DNA from: Bacillus sp. FJAT-47783
GTDB taxonomy: Bacteria > Bacillota > Bacilli > Bacillales > Aeribacillaceae
Assembly: GCF_022808615.1 (NCBI RefSeq)
Contig: NZ_JAKZKS010000006.1
Location: 1 to 64,000, forward strand
Reading direction: 5' to 3'
Length of the DNA: 64,000 nucleotides
In this document: piece by piece, positions 16,907-27,260 of the stretch
How positions within the stretch are numbered: position 1 is the stretch's first letter
Layout: each line of letters opens with the position of its first letter
The notes under the pieces: model-generated
What the model was told of the DNA's origin: nothing
Databases searched by the model: none
What the model saw: the letters and a program-made list of their open reading frames with translations, nothing else
Made by a program: the position numbers and the translations under genes

Positions 16907-17536
16907 GGCAACCTTCTCTACTGTTTTTTTGTACAAAAAATTTTCCAACCAAGAAAGAATGTCATGATAATAATGTTTAATAAAGTATTCCTCATGAACA
17001 TGAACATGTAACACTTCAGACAAATAGTGAGATTGAAGGAACGGCATATTTAGTAAACTTTTTAATTGAAGAATCATATATGAGATGGATACATGGTGAA
17101 ATTCACCATCTGTTATCCCTTTTTCTAAAATGTTTCGGATGAAGTACTTTTCCTTTGCTAAATACGTCGTCATCACTTCCCTTATTAAAACGGTATCTAA
17201 TGTTAATTCTCTATATACAAAACGCGTGAGTTGACGGTGTTTCTGTTGATATTTTAAAATATCCCAAATCATTTGATTTAACACGTCTTTAGCTGATCCC
17301 GATGCAATATGAGGATGATCTGTGCTAATTATTAATAAATAGCCTTCATAAAATTGCGAAACTAAATACTCTAACAATCCACCTTTTCCTTTAAAATAAT
17401 AAGAAATGTGGGCAACATTCACATTCGCTTTTTCGGCTATTTCGCGCACAGAGGTACCTGAATACCCTTTTGTATTGAACAAAGCAATCGCAGCATCTAC
17501 AATTTTTTCTTTCGTTAAGCTGGAGTTACTAGGCAT
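16901..17536 (-). CDS. refZ: FtsZ regulator RefZ (TetR-like)
   Basis: 211 residues from the ATG after AAAGGAGTG; an in-frame start 16 codons earlier is less likely. The N-terminal TetR helix-turn-helix (about 8-55, with VREIAEKANVNVAHISYYFKG) is followed by a helical ligand/dimer domain. In B. subtilis RefZ is expressed early in sporulation, binds sites flanking the origin and inhibits FtsZ to time polar division. Length (210 in B. subtilis) and position next to hisJ and ezrA agree. Confidence 0.93.
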   Translation of the reverse strand: MPSNSSLTKEKIVDAAIALFNTKGYSGTSVREIAEKANVNVAHISYYFKGKGGLLEYLVSQFYEGYLLIISTDHPHIASGSAKDVLNQMIWDILKYQQKHRQLTRFVYRELTLDTVLIREVMTTYLAKEKYFIRNILEKGITDGEFHHVSISYMILQLKSLLNMPFLQSHYLSEVLHVHVHEEYFIKHYYHDILSWLENFLYKKTVEKVAL

Positions 17537-17667
17537 TGGCTTCACTCCTTTACTTTCGCAAGTAGGTATATGATTAACTTCCATAAAAGAGGAATAATTC
17601 CTTCATGAACTTCTCGACAACATTTTTCTATATTGTCTATAAAACTTAAGAAAAGGGGGATATTTTT

Positions 17668-18153
17668 ATGTTTCATGTAGAAAAATATAGCGGATCGAAA
17701 CAAGAGAACTATGGATTAGTCTTACAACAACTCAAAGCTCTCCTTCAAGGTGAAACGAATAAAATCGCCAACCTTTCCAATGCCGCGGCCTTGTTAAATC
17801 ATTTTCTTGATGAAATTAACTGGGTTGGATTTTATTTAAAAGAGGATGGAAAGAATGAATTAGTACTTGGTCCGTTCCAAGGTCTCCCTGCTTGTGTTCG
17901 AATTCCATTTGGAAAAGGAGTTTGTGGTACAGCGGCTGCAAACAGAAAAACAGAACGAGTTGCAGACGTTCATCAATTTCCGGGCCATATCGCATGTGAC
18001 GCTGCCTCAAAGTCGGAAATTGTCGTGCCAATTGTTCTTGGAAATGAATTATTCGGTGTTTTAGATATCGACAGTCCAATAAAAGACCGTTTTGACGAAA
18101 TAGATGAGCACTATTTAGAAAAATTCGTTGAAACGCTTGGACAGTTTTTGTAA
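17668..18153 (+). CDS. ytsP: Free methionine-R-sulfoxide reductase (GAF domain)
   Basis: 161 residues forming one GAF domain. Cys76, Cys86 and Cys110 have the same spacing (10 and 24) as the three Cys of E. coli fRMsr (84, 94, 118), so the enzyme should reduce free methionine-R-sulfoxide using thioredoxin. The ATG has AAAGGGGG upstream at about 9 bases. The convergent neighbour is a probable methionine gamma-lyase, giving a small methionine-related pair, although the two are not co-transcribed. Confidence 0.93.
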   Translation: MFHVEKYSGSKQENYGLVLQQLKALLQGETNKIANLSNAAALLNHFLDEINWVGFYLKEDGKNELVLGPFQGLPACVRIPFGKGVCGTAAANRKTERVADVHQFPGHIACDAASKSEIVVPIVLGNELFGVLDIDSPIKDRFDEIDEHYLEKFVETLGQFL

Positions 18154-18154
18154 A

Positions 18155-18190
18155 AAAATAAGCCGGAATATCTTACTCCGGCTTATTTTT
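18155..18190. terminator. Bidirectional terminator ytsP / mgl
   Basis: AAATAAGCCGGA and TCCGGCTTATTT form a strong stem with A and T runs on both sides. It overlaps the last codons of the mgl gene. Confidence 0.93.
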
Positions 18191-19369
18191 TTTCAATCCA
18201 AGTGCTTGTTCTAAATCAAACCATATGTCTTGCCATGCTTCTAATCCGATTGATAATCGAACCATATTATTTGTAATCCCCATTCTCTTTTTCTCTTCAT
18301 CGTCAACAACAGCGTGTGTCATCGTGGCAGGATGTTGAATTAATGTTTCCGCATCTCCTAAACTAACAGCAATCTTGATGAGCTCTAATGAATTCATAAA
18401 CTGTTGTGTTTGATTTAAATCTGCACCTTTTATTTTAAAAGTAATAAGCCCTCCTCCTTTTGACATTTGCTTTTTAGCAAGTTCGTATTGCGGATGTTCA
18501 GGTAAATAAGGGTAGTAAACATCTTCAACTGCTGGATGGCAAGTGAGCTGTTCTGCTATTTTCATAGCATTTTCACAGTGGCGATCCATACGAATTGACA
18601 ATGTTTTCAACCCACGTAACAACAACCATGCATCAAATGGGGAAATGGTCGCCCCTATATCTTTACGTGCCGTATTCGATACGAGTTGAATGAATTCTTT
18701 CCTTCCGACAGCAATTCCAGCAATGACATCCCCATGACCACATATATATTTCGTCGCGCTATGAATCACGACATCACATCCAATCGTCAATGGGTTTTGC
18801 AAATACGGGGAACTAAACGTATTATCAACAACTACTGGAATTGAATATTTTTTCGCTACCCGGACAATTGCTTCTAAATGAATGATTTCCATTGTTGGAT
18901 TAATAGGTGTTTCTACATAGATGCATGTCGTATTCTTTTGTATGGCACGTTCAATTTCTTCCTCATCTATTAAACGGTGAAAAGAATGTTGAATATTATA
19001 TTTTTCCTTTAACATTTGTAAGAGTCCAAACGTACATCCATATACCCCTTTGGAACATAAAATATGGTCTCCCGTCTTCGTTAATGTTGTTAAAACAGCT
19101 GAAACAGCTCCCATTCCTGAACTAAAAGCTAATGCATCTTCCCCTTTTTCTAAACGGGCAAGCTTTTGTTCAAGTTCACGAACGGTCGGATTGGACAACC
19201 TTGAATAAATGAAGCCTTCTTCTTCTCCGCTAAATCTTGCCTGTCCCTGTTCAGCATTATCAAAAACAAAGGTAGATGTTTGATAAATGGGAGGCGTTAA
19301 ACTTTTGTAATGGTCCTGTTTTTCAATTAAACTATGAATCATTTCTGTTTCAAATTGGTACTTTCTCAC
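18173..19369 (-). CDS. mgl: Methionine gamma-lyase
   Basis: 398 residues from a GTG with AAAGGAG 8 bases upstream. A longer frame would run through the dgcP terminator and is rejected. It belongs to the Cys/Met metabolism PLP family: SSGMGA, VDNTFSSPYLQ, and the PLP lysine Lys207 in HSATKYICGHGD. Cys112 in VYGCTF and Lys207 keep a constant offset of four from Cys116 and Lys211 of Pseudomonas putida methionine gamma-lyase; that cysteine is absent from most cystathionine lyases and synthases. The expected reaction is methionine to methanethiol, ammonia and 2-oxobutanoate. Cystathionine gamma-lyase or O-acetylhomoserine sulfhydrylase are less likely alternatives. Confidence 0.85.
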   Translation of the reverse strand: MRKYQFETEMIHSLIEKQDHYKSLTPPIYQTSTFVFDNAEQGQARFSGEEEGFIYSRLSNPTVRELEQKLARLEKGEDALAFSSGMGAVSAVLTTLTKTGDHILCSKGVYGCTFGLLQMLKEKYNIQHSFHRLIDEEEIERAIQKNTTCIYVETPINPTMEIIHLEAIVRVAKKYSIPVVVDNTFSSPYLQNPLTIGCDVVIHSATKYICGHGDVIAGIAVGRKEFIQLVSNTARKDIGATISPFDAWLLLRGLKTLSIRMDRHCENAMKIAEQLTCHPAVEDVYYPYLPEHPQYELAKKQMSKGGGLITFKIKGADLNQTQQFMNSLELIKIAVSLGDAETLIQHPATMTHAVVDDEEKKRMGITNNMVRLSIGLEAWQDIWFDLEQALGLKKNKPE

Positions 19370-19446
19370 AATCCCCATCTCCTTTCCCTTTCGATACCAT
19401 TTTATGTGAAAAGTCTCCTTTTTGAAAGCGTTTTCTATCATAGAAA

Positions 19447-19477
19447 AATAAAAAACAACCAACCGGTTGTTTTTTAA
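19447..19477 (-). terminator. dgcP terminator
   Basis: AAAAAACAACC, loop AA, and GGTTGTTTTTT (via CC) form a hairpin; the minus strand continues TTTTTTATTTTT. It lies between dgcP and mgl, so mgl needs its own promoter in the ~75 bp that follow. Confidence 0.85.
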
Positions 19478-19506
19478 CACTGTTACTCAAACTGTCGAAA
19501 AATTAA

Positions 19507-21318
19507 TCATGGTAAATCTTTCTCTGTGAAAGCACAGTTTTTCCCACTATTTTTCGCTAAATATAATGCATCATCCGCACGCTTAAAAAGAAGTTTTGCT
19601 GTATCCTGTTTCTTCATATCCCAGAACGATACACCACACGATATGGTCGTTTTTGGATTCGTTAATTGTTGGACAGATGCTACAAGTCGGTTTGCCACTA
19701 ATAAACCTGCCTCTAATTCAGCCTTTGGCAAATAGATTGCTAGTTCTTCTCCCCCCCACCGAGCCCCAATGTCACCGTCTCGAATATTCTCTTTTATTAT
19801 TTTCGCAACTTGGCAAATCACTTCATCTCCAGCTTGATGTCCATACGTATCATTAATTTGTTTAAAATTATCTATATCTATTAATATAAAAACGCCTCTA
19901 GCGTCCCGTTTCATGGACTTTTTAATTTCTTCATCTAAAAACTTTCGGGAAAACAGTTTCGTTAATTGATCTGTAATGACAAGCATTTCAAGTTCTTCAC
20001 GTAACATAGAGTTAATAAAAGCAAGTGTTGAATGATAAATTAAAGATTGCATTAATTTATACATATCGAACGTAAATGCATACGGCTCCTTGTGTAATAC
20101 AAGTGCAAATCCCTTTAAATTCTCACTCTCAATCATCGGAACTGCCATTAACGATTGATAACGGCATTTTTGTAAATAATTTGATAAATCCCCAATAAAA
20201 AGTCCTTCTTTTTCTTTTTGAATACGTTTTAAAACAAACTGGACATACCTACTAGAGGAACGGTTGTTGAAAAACGATGTACTTCCTGGTAACAATGAAA
20301 CATCTCCATCTTCTTTCAAATAAAAAAACGCCGTTTCATCTGCCGAAAAAGATTGAATCATTTGATCAATCATATATTTTATCGTATCTGAGATGCGAAG
20401 TTCTTTATTAATCTTTTGGGACGTTTCATTAATAAGCTGCAAGTCGTTGATTAATCTTTTTGACTGTTCATATAGTTTTGCATTTTCCAAAGCTTTGCCA
20501 CCTGCTTTTGAAATATGCTCAATAAACATTCGATCATGATCATCTATTATGAAATGATTCTTAGACACAGATAAGTGGATAATGCCATATACCCCTTGCA
20601 TTCCACTAATCGGAAAATACAAATTCTGATTGTCATCAATCGTCTTTTGCTGAACATTACCTGAAAGAAAAGCAATCATTGCTTCTTCATTTGTATTTAA
20701 TTCTAATTCTAAATCCTTCACTGGAATATCTTGGCTGAGTTCGTAATCATTTGATAAAAGGAAATGATAGGATGAGTTTGGAAATATATTGCTTATTATT
20801 TCGTAAAGATGTGCTAAAACTTCTTCTTTTTGCATAGAAGAGTGAAGTCTTTCCGTAGCAGTAAATAGCTCTTTAAACCGTTGTTTCTGAACATATTGTA
20901 AATGTTGATTATATCCGAATTCCATAATAGAAAAGCAAATTAGTGACAACTGTTTCCCCCACTCTTCATCACCATTAACATGTTTACCTATTCCTTGTAA
21001 CTCAATAACTATTGGACAATCTTGTCCATCTGAATTAACTAGATAAGCTTTATTTTCTAACTCACTTATCATAATTGGATGTCGAGGGCATTCCATTTGA
21101 ATTGTTCGCTTTTCATGATGTGACCCGGTTGTATTTTGCAACATATATGTATGATTGGAAACTCTTTTCCATACATTCACATAATCAAGTTCTAACTCCT
21201 TCTGAATAATGAACATGAAAGAAGTAATAAATTTTTGAAAATCCCTTACCTCTTGATTGGACGAAAAATAGTCAAAGAAAAGACCTTTTAATTTTATCAA
21301 CATAGAGAAATCTGACAT
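19507..21318 (-). CDS. dgcP: Diguanylate cyclase DgcP
   Basis: 603 residues. A GAF-type sensory region occupies about 120-430 and a GGDEF domain the last 165 residues. The active-site loop reads RWGGEELAIYLP near residue 520, and RDGD five residues before GGEEL is an RxxD product-inhibition site. It makes cyclic di-GMP from two GTP in the cytoplasm; no membrane segment is present. In B. subtilis DgcP (YtrP) is one of three diguanylate cyclases and adjoins ytsP and rpsD, as here. AGGTGATT lies 3-4 bases before the ATG. Confidence 0.94.
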   Translation of the reverse strand: MSDFSMLIKLKGLFFDYFSSNQEVRDFQKFITSFMFIIQKELELDYVNVWKRVSNHTYMLQNTTGSHHEKRTIQMECPRHPIMISELENKAYLVNSDGQDCPIVIELQGIGKHVNGDEEWGKQLSLICFSIMEFGYNQHLQYVQKQRFKELFTATERLHSSMQKEEVLAHLYEIISNIFPNSSYHFLLSNDYELSQDIPVKDLELELNTNEEAMIAFLSGNVQQKTIDDNQNLYFPISGMQGVYGIIHLSVSKNHFIIDDHDRMFIEHISKAGGKALENAKLYEQSKRLINDLQLINETSQKINKELRISDTIKYMIDQMIQSFSADETAFFYLKEDGDVSLLPGSTSFFNNRSSSRYVQFVLKRIQKEKEGLFIGDLSNYLQKCRYQSLMAVPMIESENLKGFALVLHKEPYAFTFDMYKLMQSLIYHSTLAFINSMLREELEMLVITDQLTKLFSRKFLDEEIKKSMKRDARGVFILIDIDNFKQINDTYGHQAGDEVICQVAKIIKENIRDGDIGARWGGEELAIYLPKAELEAGLLVANRLVASVQQLTNPKTTISCGVSFWDMKKQDTAKLLFKRADDALYLAKNSGKNCAFTEKDLP

Positions 21319-21493
21319 ATAATCACCTATAACCAGTAAAATTTTCCTAATTTCTTTCTAAAAAAAATTATAGCATAGTTTGATGGTTAATAGGCAAAGC
21401 ATTTTCCTACTTAATTATGTAGAATTCTCCCTATAAAGCTTTGAGAAGATCTCGTTCTTTTGACCTAGTTTGTTTTTTGATTTTTTTATTCTC

Positions 21494-21522
21494 TTGACTT
21501 CAATCGTTAGAATACATATAAT
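21494..21522 (+). promoter_or_regulatory. Sigma-A promoter of rpsD
   Basis: TTGACT, a 17-base spacer and TATAAT: a near-consensus vegetative promoter, with transcription expected to start near 21529, about 185 bases before rpsD. Confidence 0.85.
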
Positions 21523-21528
21523 GGAGGT

Positions 21529-21714
21529 TGTGTAAAATATGCAGCTTAGCAATTCAGCAATGATGATTTCATTTTGTTCCTCTTCTGTCTCATAGAGGTG
21601 TATCGTGTAACTCTCTGCTGCTAGAGCGAGGATACATGAAAACAAAATGTGCATAATTGTATGAGTTGGTCTGTTTGTATTTTACAACATTAAAATACAA
21701 AAGGAGGAGTCATT
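21529..21714 (+). promoter_or_regulatory. Probable S4 autoregulatory leader of rpsD
   Basis: A 186-base untranslated leader between the strong promoter and the rpsD start. B. subtilis rpsD is repressed by S4 binding its own leader. Here the segment just before the ribosome site contains TTGTATTTTACAACATTAAA and repeated GTATTTTA/AAATAC pieces able to pair across the Shine-Dalgarno region. The fold was judged by eye only. Confidence 0.55.
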
Positions 21715-22317
21715 ATGGCTCGTTATACAGGTCCATCTTGGAAAATTTCTCGCCGTTTAGGCATTTCATTAAGCGGTACAGGTAAAGAATTAGAAAAGCG
21801 TCCTTACGCACCAGGTCAACATGGCCCAGGCCAACGTAAAAAGCTTTCTGAATACGGATTACAATTGCAAGAAAAACAAAAACTTCGTCACATGTACGGA
21901 GTAAACGAGCGTCAATTCCGTAACCTTTTTGACCGTTCTGGTAAAATGCCTGGTATACATGGTGAAAACTTCATGATTCTTTTAGAATCTCGCCTTGATA
22001 ACCTTGTTTATCGTCTTGGCTTAGCTCGTACTCGCCGCCAAGCTCGTCAATTAGTAAACCATGGTCACATCTTAGTAGATGGAAGCCGTGTAGACATTCC
22101 ATCTTACCAAGTAAAACTTGGCCAAACAATCTCTTTACGTGAAAAATCTCGTAACCTTCAAATTGTTAAAGAAGCAATCGAAGTAAACAACTTCGTACCT
22201 GAGTATTTAACATTTGATGCTGAAAAGCTTGAAGGTACTTTCAACCGTTTACCAGAGCGTTCTGAGTTACCTGCTGAAATTAACGAAGCATTAATCGTTG
22301 AGTTCTACTCTCGTTAA
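21715..22317 (+). CDS. rpsD: 30S ribosomal protein S4
   Basis: 200 residues, the usual Bacillus length. It begins [20 protein letters not shown] and carries the S4 RNA-binding domain at about 92-150 ([20 protein letters not shown], then NHGHILVDG). S4 nucleates assembly of the small subunit by binding 16S rRNA and represses its own mRNA. AAGGAGGAG is 6 bases before the ATG. Codon use is more biased than in neighbours, consistent with high expression. It stands alone outside the ribosomal protein clusters, as in B. subtilis. Confidence 0.99.
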   Translation: MARYTGPSWKISRRLGISLSGTGKELEKRPYAPGQHGPGQRKKLSEYGLQLQEKQKLRHMYGVNERQFRNLFDRSGKMPGIHGENFMILLESRLDNLVYRLGLARTRRQARQLVNHGHILVDGSRVDIPSYQVKLGQTISLREKSRNLQIVKEAIEVNNFVPEYLTFDAEKLEGTFNRLPERSELPAEINEALIVEFYSR

Positions 22318-22328
22318 TCGCTTTTACG

Positions 22329-22363
22329 AAAAAACCACCAGTACATGTACCGGTGGTTTTTTT
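22329..22363 (+). terminator. rpsD terminator
   Basis: AAAACCACC, GTACATGTAC in the loop, and GGTGGTTTTTTT form a strong stem and T run just after the rpsD stop. Confidence 0.93.
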
Positions 22364-22410
22364 ATGTACAACGAAAAATTGTAACCTGATACTATCTTGT
22401 TTTCTTACCT

Positions 22411-22444
22411 ATAAAAAAGCACCCCAACTCTAAATGGGATGCTT
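22411..22444 (-). terminator. tyrS terminator
   Basis: On the minus strand GCATCCCA, loop, TGGGGTGC and TTTTTT, just after the end of tyrS. Confidence 0.9.
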
Positions 22445-22456
22445 CGATTCGATTCA

Positions 22457-23752
<1,296 letters not shown>

Positions 23753-23821
23753 TTAGCTTTCAACAAGACTTACGAACGCTTTATTTTTCTAACGAGTACG
23801 TGATTCGTAAGTTTTTGGACA

Positions 23822-24070
23822 AAATAAAAACGCCCCCTCATACGAAGGGACGTATTTATTACGCGGTACCACCCTACTTAAGAACAAACGATTTTTTGCT
23901 CTTCACTCTAAAAATAATAACGGATCTAACCGTCCTTTGCTACTAAGGCAACCCGTTCACAAAGAATGCTCATGGACGTAATTCATGTTCACCTTTTGTA
24001 CTGATTTGCACCAACCATCAGCTCTCTTAAACAGGGAAGGGACACTACTCAATCCACTCATTGCTTTTAT
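23822..24070 (-). promoter_or_regulatory. T-box riboswitch (Tyr) of tyrS
   Basis: On the minus strand the T-box bulge sequence AGGGTGGTACCGCG lies at about 23861-23876. Upstream, GAGAGCTGATGGTTGGTG and GCAAATCAGTAC form the conserved base of stem I, and GAATTACGTCC supplies a UAC (Tyr) specifier. Downstream, ACGTCCCT and AGGGGGCGT followed by TTTTTATTTT form the terminator stem; pairing of the T-box bulge region with its 5' side forms the alternative antiterminator. Binding of uncharged tRNA-Tyr is the expected signal. Confidence 0.95.
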
Positions 24071-24098
24071 ATGTTCATTTCTTATACTAATAATGCCT

Positions 24099-24127
24099 AT
24101 TTAACATGAATTTTCTCTCATTGTCAA
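24099..24127 (-). promoter_or_regulatory. Candidate promoter of the tyrS T-box transcript
   Basis: TTGACA, 17 bases and TTAAAT on the minus strand, about 30 bases before the first conserved stem I sequence. The -35 is perfect, the -10 weak. Confidence 0.5.
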
Positions 24128-24225
24128 CCATTAGACCAAATCTTGGATGAAATGTCAACCCCAAAAAAGTGTAAAAAATTTGTTGAAATATGCTATAATG
24201 AATAAGATTTCAGGGGGATGATTCA

Positions 24226-27174
24226 ATGGACAAATTACAAGAATGGAAAAGAAAAGTCATTCGTTTTTATCATAAACATAGTCAAAAGATGCGAATTGCA
24301 TACGGAGTTGTTTGGAATTTATTATTATTATTTTTGATTATCGGACTAATAGGGATTTCCTTTGCCGGTGGCGTAGGGGCAGGCTATTTTGCCTCCCTTA
24401 TAAAAGACGAACCGATTCGTTCACATGATCAAATGGAAAAACAGATTTATGACTACTCAGAAACGACAGAAGTATATTTTGCCAATAATGTATACCTTGG
24501 CAAACTTCGATCGGATATTGAAAGAGAAGCCGTTCAATTAAATGACGTTTCAGAACATGTCATTAATGCACTGATTGCAACGGAAGATGAATTCTTTTAT
24601 GAACACAATGGTGTTGTCCCTAAAGCCATTATGCGCGCCATTTTCCAAGAATTCACCAACTCATCTGTCCGAACGGGTGGTAGTACACTTACGCAGCAAT
24701 TAATTAAAAATCAAATTTTAACAAATGAAGTTTCTTTTGATCGTAAAGCTAAGGAAATTTTACTTGCGATGCGTTTAGAGCAATTTTTCAAGAAAGAGGA
24801 AATTTTAGAAGCCTATTTAAATGTTGCAACGTTTGGCCGCAATAGTTCCGGAAGAAATATTGCAGGTGTACAAGCTGCGGCACAAGGAATTTTCGGTGTA
24901 GATGCGAAAGATTTAAACATCCCGCAAGCCGCCTTTATCGCTGGTTTACCACAAAGTCCGTTCGGTTATACACCTTTTACAAATAAAGGCGAAGTGAAAG
25001 AAAACCTCGACCCTGGGGTTCAACGAATGCATACCGTTTTAAAACGGATGTATAACAAAGGGTTTATTACCGAACAGGAATATAAGAAGGCGATGGCGTT
25101 TGATCTCCGGGCAAATTTAACAGAAAAAAAACCATCTATTATTGAAAGCTATCCTTATTTAATTTTTGAAGTAGAAGATCGAGCACGTGATATTTTAATG
25201 GAATCACTTGCTGAAAAAGATGGACATACAAAAGAAGACTTAGCGAAAGATAATGCCCTTTATAACAAGTATTATTTTAAAGCAGATCAAAGTTTACGTT
25301 ACGACGGATATGTTGTTCGAACAACGATTGACAAAAATATTTATGATCGAATGCAAAAAGTTGCAAAGGAATTCCAATATTATGGAAGTGATAAACCGGA
25401 AACGAAAAAAGACCCCGATACAGGTGAAACCATTACCGTTCAAGAGCCTGTTGAGGTTGGAGCTGTCTTAATTGAAAACAACACAGGCAAAATCATTAGT
25501 TTCGTTGGTGGGCGTGACCATAGTCGAGAACAAGTCAACCATGCGACGAACGCACCAAGACCAAATGGCTCAACAATGAAACCGTTACTTGCTTATGCAC
25601 CTGCAATGGAGCATGGAATTGTGCAACCTGGTACGGTTGTTGCTGACATGCCTTTTAGCATTGGAGGATATAGTCCGAAAAACTACGGTGGGGGCTACCA
25701 TGGGTTAACGAGCATTCGTAAAGCATTAAAGTATTCTTATAACATCCCAGCCGTTAAAACGTATACTAAAGTTATGTCTAAAGATCCACTTTCCTATTTA
25801 AAACAAATGGGCTTCACTTCAGTCCATGAACGTGATTACGGCGCACCATCGCTTGCTTTAGGTGGTATGACAACTGGCGTTACAGTTGAAGAAAATGTGA
25901 ATGCTTACGCGACACTTGCCAATAACGGAGAGTTTGTCGATGCCTACTTAATCGAAAAGATTGAAACAAAAGATGGAAAAACGATTTATGAACATAAGCC
26001 GGAAAAACGACAAGTATTTTCACCACAGACTGCCTATTTAACGATTGATATGATGCGCGATGTCATTCGCAGTGGAACGGCCGCTTCTTTAAACCGTTAT
26101 TTAACATTTAGGTCCGATTGGGCTGGAAAAACTGGTACTGGTCAAGATTATAAAGATGCATGGTTTGTTGCATCAAATCCGAATGTATCATTTGGAACTT
26201 GGATTGGTTACGATACACCAAAACCACTTCAAATTAACTACAAAGGATTAAGCTACGGTAAACGTAATATTTTATTATGGGCAAAGCTCATGAATGCAGC
26301 GTATGAAGTTCGCCCTGACTTAGTTGATCCGAATAAGTCATTTACACAACCTGGTGGCATCGTTCGCCGATCTTATTGTACAATATCAGGCGATTTACCT
26401 TCTGAGTTATGTAGTAAAGCCGGATTAGTGGCAACCGATCTCTTTAATGTGAAGTACGTCCCGAGAAAAACAGACGACAACTTAACATACGGTAAGTTTG
26501 TTTACGTTAAAGATGAAGCTTATCAAGTACCAGATTCTGCGCCTAGTGAATTTGTTCAAGAAGGTCCAATGCTGAAGCCAGAAGCACTAAAAAAATTAGG
26601 CATTTCAAGCATTTCACAATTAAACAAATTACTCGGCGATGATTCGAAACTTAAAAACTTGATTTTAGCATCTGAAAAGAAAATTCAAGATAATGGTTCA
26701 AACCCATCAACCGTTGCAGGTGTCCGTGTAAATTCCGGGAAATTAACATGGAGTGCAAACAAAGATAGCGACGTAATTGGCTATCGAGTTTACAAAGCCG
26801 CTAATCATTCGAAAAACTTCAAAAAAGTAGCAAGTATCCCAGCGAATAAATCTCTCTCGATTTCAGTTGGAAATACGAGCGCCGCATACTACGTTGTAGC
26901 AGTTGATGTAGCAGGAAAAGAGTCCGCCCCTTCAGCGACAGTCAAGGCAGGCGACTACTTAGAGGAAAAACCTGTAGAAGAAGAAAAGCCTGATGCAGAA
27001 GAAAAGCCAAACAAAGAAGATGAAAAACAAGAAAGTAAGCCGAAACAAGAAGATAAAAAACAAGAAGAATCAAAAAAACCTGAAGAAAACCAACAAAACA
27101 AACCGACTGAACAACCATCTACACCTGAACAAAATAATACTAATGATGATGAAAGTACCGATAAAACCCCATAG
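24226..27174 (+). CDS. Class A penicillin-binding protein (PBP1A family) with FN3-like domain
   Basis: 982 residues. One membrane anchor at about 30-55; a GT51 glycosyltransferase domain at about 75-250 with catalytic Glu120 in ATEDEFFYEHNGV and TGGSTLTQQL at 150-159; a transpeptidase domain with STMK (Ser449, Lys452), SYN at 504-506 and KTG at 635-637. Residues about 705-825 are a linker, about 830-905 resemble a fibronectin type III domain, and the last 70 are a Lys/Glu/Pro/Gln-rich tail. It polymerises and crosslinks peptidoglycan outside the membrane. Upstream TTGAAATATGCTATAATG gives a good -10. As I recall it, B. subtilis has no PBP gene between tyrS and acsA. No specific symbol is assigned. 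Confidence 0.92.
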   Translation: MDKLQEWKRKVIRFYHKHSQKMRIAYGVVWNLLLLFLIIGLIGISFAGGVGAGYFASLIKDEPIRSHDQMEKQIYDYSETTEVYFANNVYLGKLRSDIEREAVQLNDVSEHVINALIATEDEFFYEHNGVVPKAIMRAIFQEFTNSSVRTGGSTLTQQLIKNQILTNEVSFDRKAKEILLAMRLEQFFKKEEILEAYLNVATFGRNSSGRNIAGVQAAAQGIFGVDAKDLNIPQAAFIAGLPQSPFGYTPFTNKGEVKENLDPGVQRMHTVLKRMYNKGFITEQEYKKAMAFDLRANLTEKKPSIIESYPYLIFEVEDRARDILMESLAEKDGHTKEDLAKDNALYNKYYFKADQSLRYDGYVVRTTIDKNIYDRMQKVAKEFQYYGSDKPETKKDPDTGETITVQEPVEVGAVLIENNTGKIISFVGGRDHSREQVNHATNAPRPNGSTMKPLLAYAPAMEHGIVQPGTVVADMPFSIGGYSPKNYGGGYHGLTSIRKALKYSYNIPAVKTYTKVMSKDPLSYLKQMGFTSVHERDYGAPSLALGGMTTGVTVEENVNAYATLANNGEFVDAYLIEKIETKDGKTIYEHKPEKRQVFSPQTAYLTIDMMRDVIRSGTAASLNRYLTFRSDWAGKTGTGQDYKDAWFVASNPNVSFGTWIGYDTPKPLQINYKGLSYGKRNILLWAKLMNAAYEVRPDLVDPNKSFTQPGGIVRRSYCTISGDLPSELCSKAGLVATDLFNVKYVPRKTDDNLTYGKFVYVKDEAYQVPDSAPSEFVQEGPMLKPEALKKLGISSISQLNKLLGDDSKLKNLILASEKKIQDNGSNPSTVAGVRVNSGKLTWSANKDSDVIGYRVYKAANHSKNFKKVASIPANKSLSISVGNTSAAYYVVAVDVAGKESAPSATVKAGDYLEEKPVEEEKPDAEEKPNKEDEKQESKPKQEDKKQEESKKPEENQQNKPTEQPSTPEQNNTNDDESTDKTP

Positions 27175-27195
27175 CCTTTTGGCTATGGGGTTTTA
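27162..27195. terminator. Bidirectional terminator PBP / acsA side
   Basis: AAAACCCCATAGCC, loop TTTT, GGCTATGGGGTTTT: perfect 14 bp stem with flanking A and T runs, between convergent genes. Confidence 0.93.
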
Positions 27196-27260
27196 ATTTA
27201 TACACGGTTCTTTATGAGGCCATCAAGTATAGACGCATAAATAGAATTCATTAAACTTTT

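Noticed and set aside
19370-19480. N-terminal extension of the methionine gamma-lyase
   Set aside because: It translates the dgcP terminator hairpin and has no ribosome site; GTG at 19369 has AAAGGAG at 8 bases.
21415-21654. A 79-codon minus-strand frame beginning MHILFSC upstream of rpsD
   Set aside because: It lies across the rpsD promoter and leader, has no good ribosome site and no recognisable sequence.
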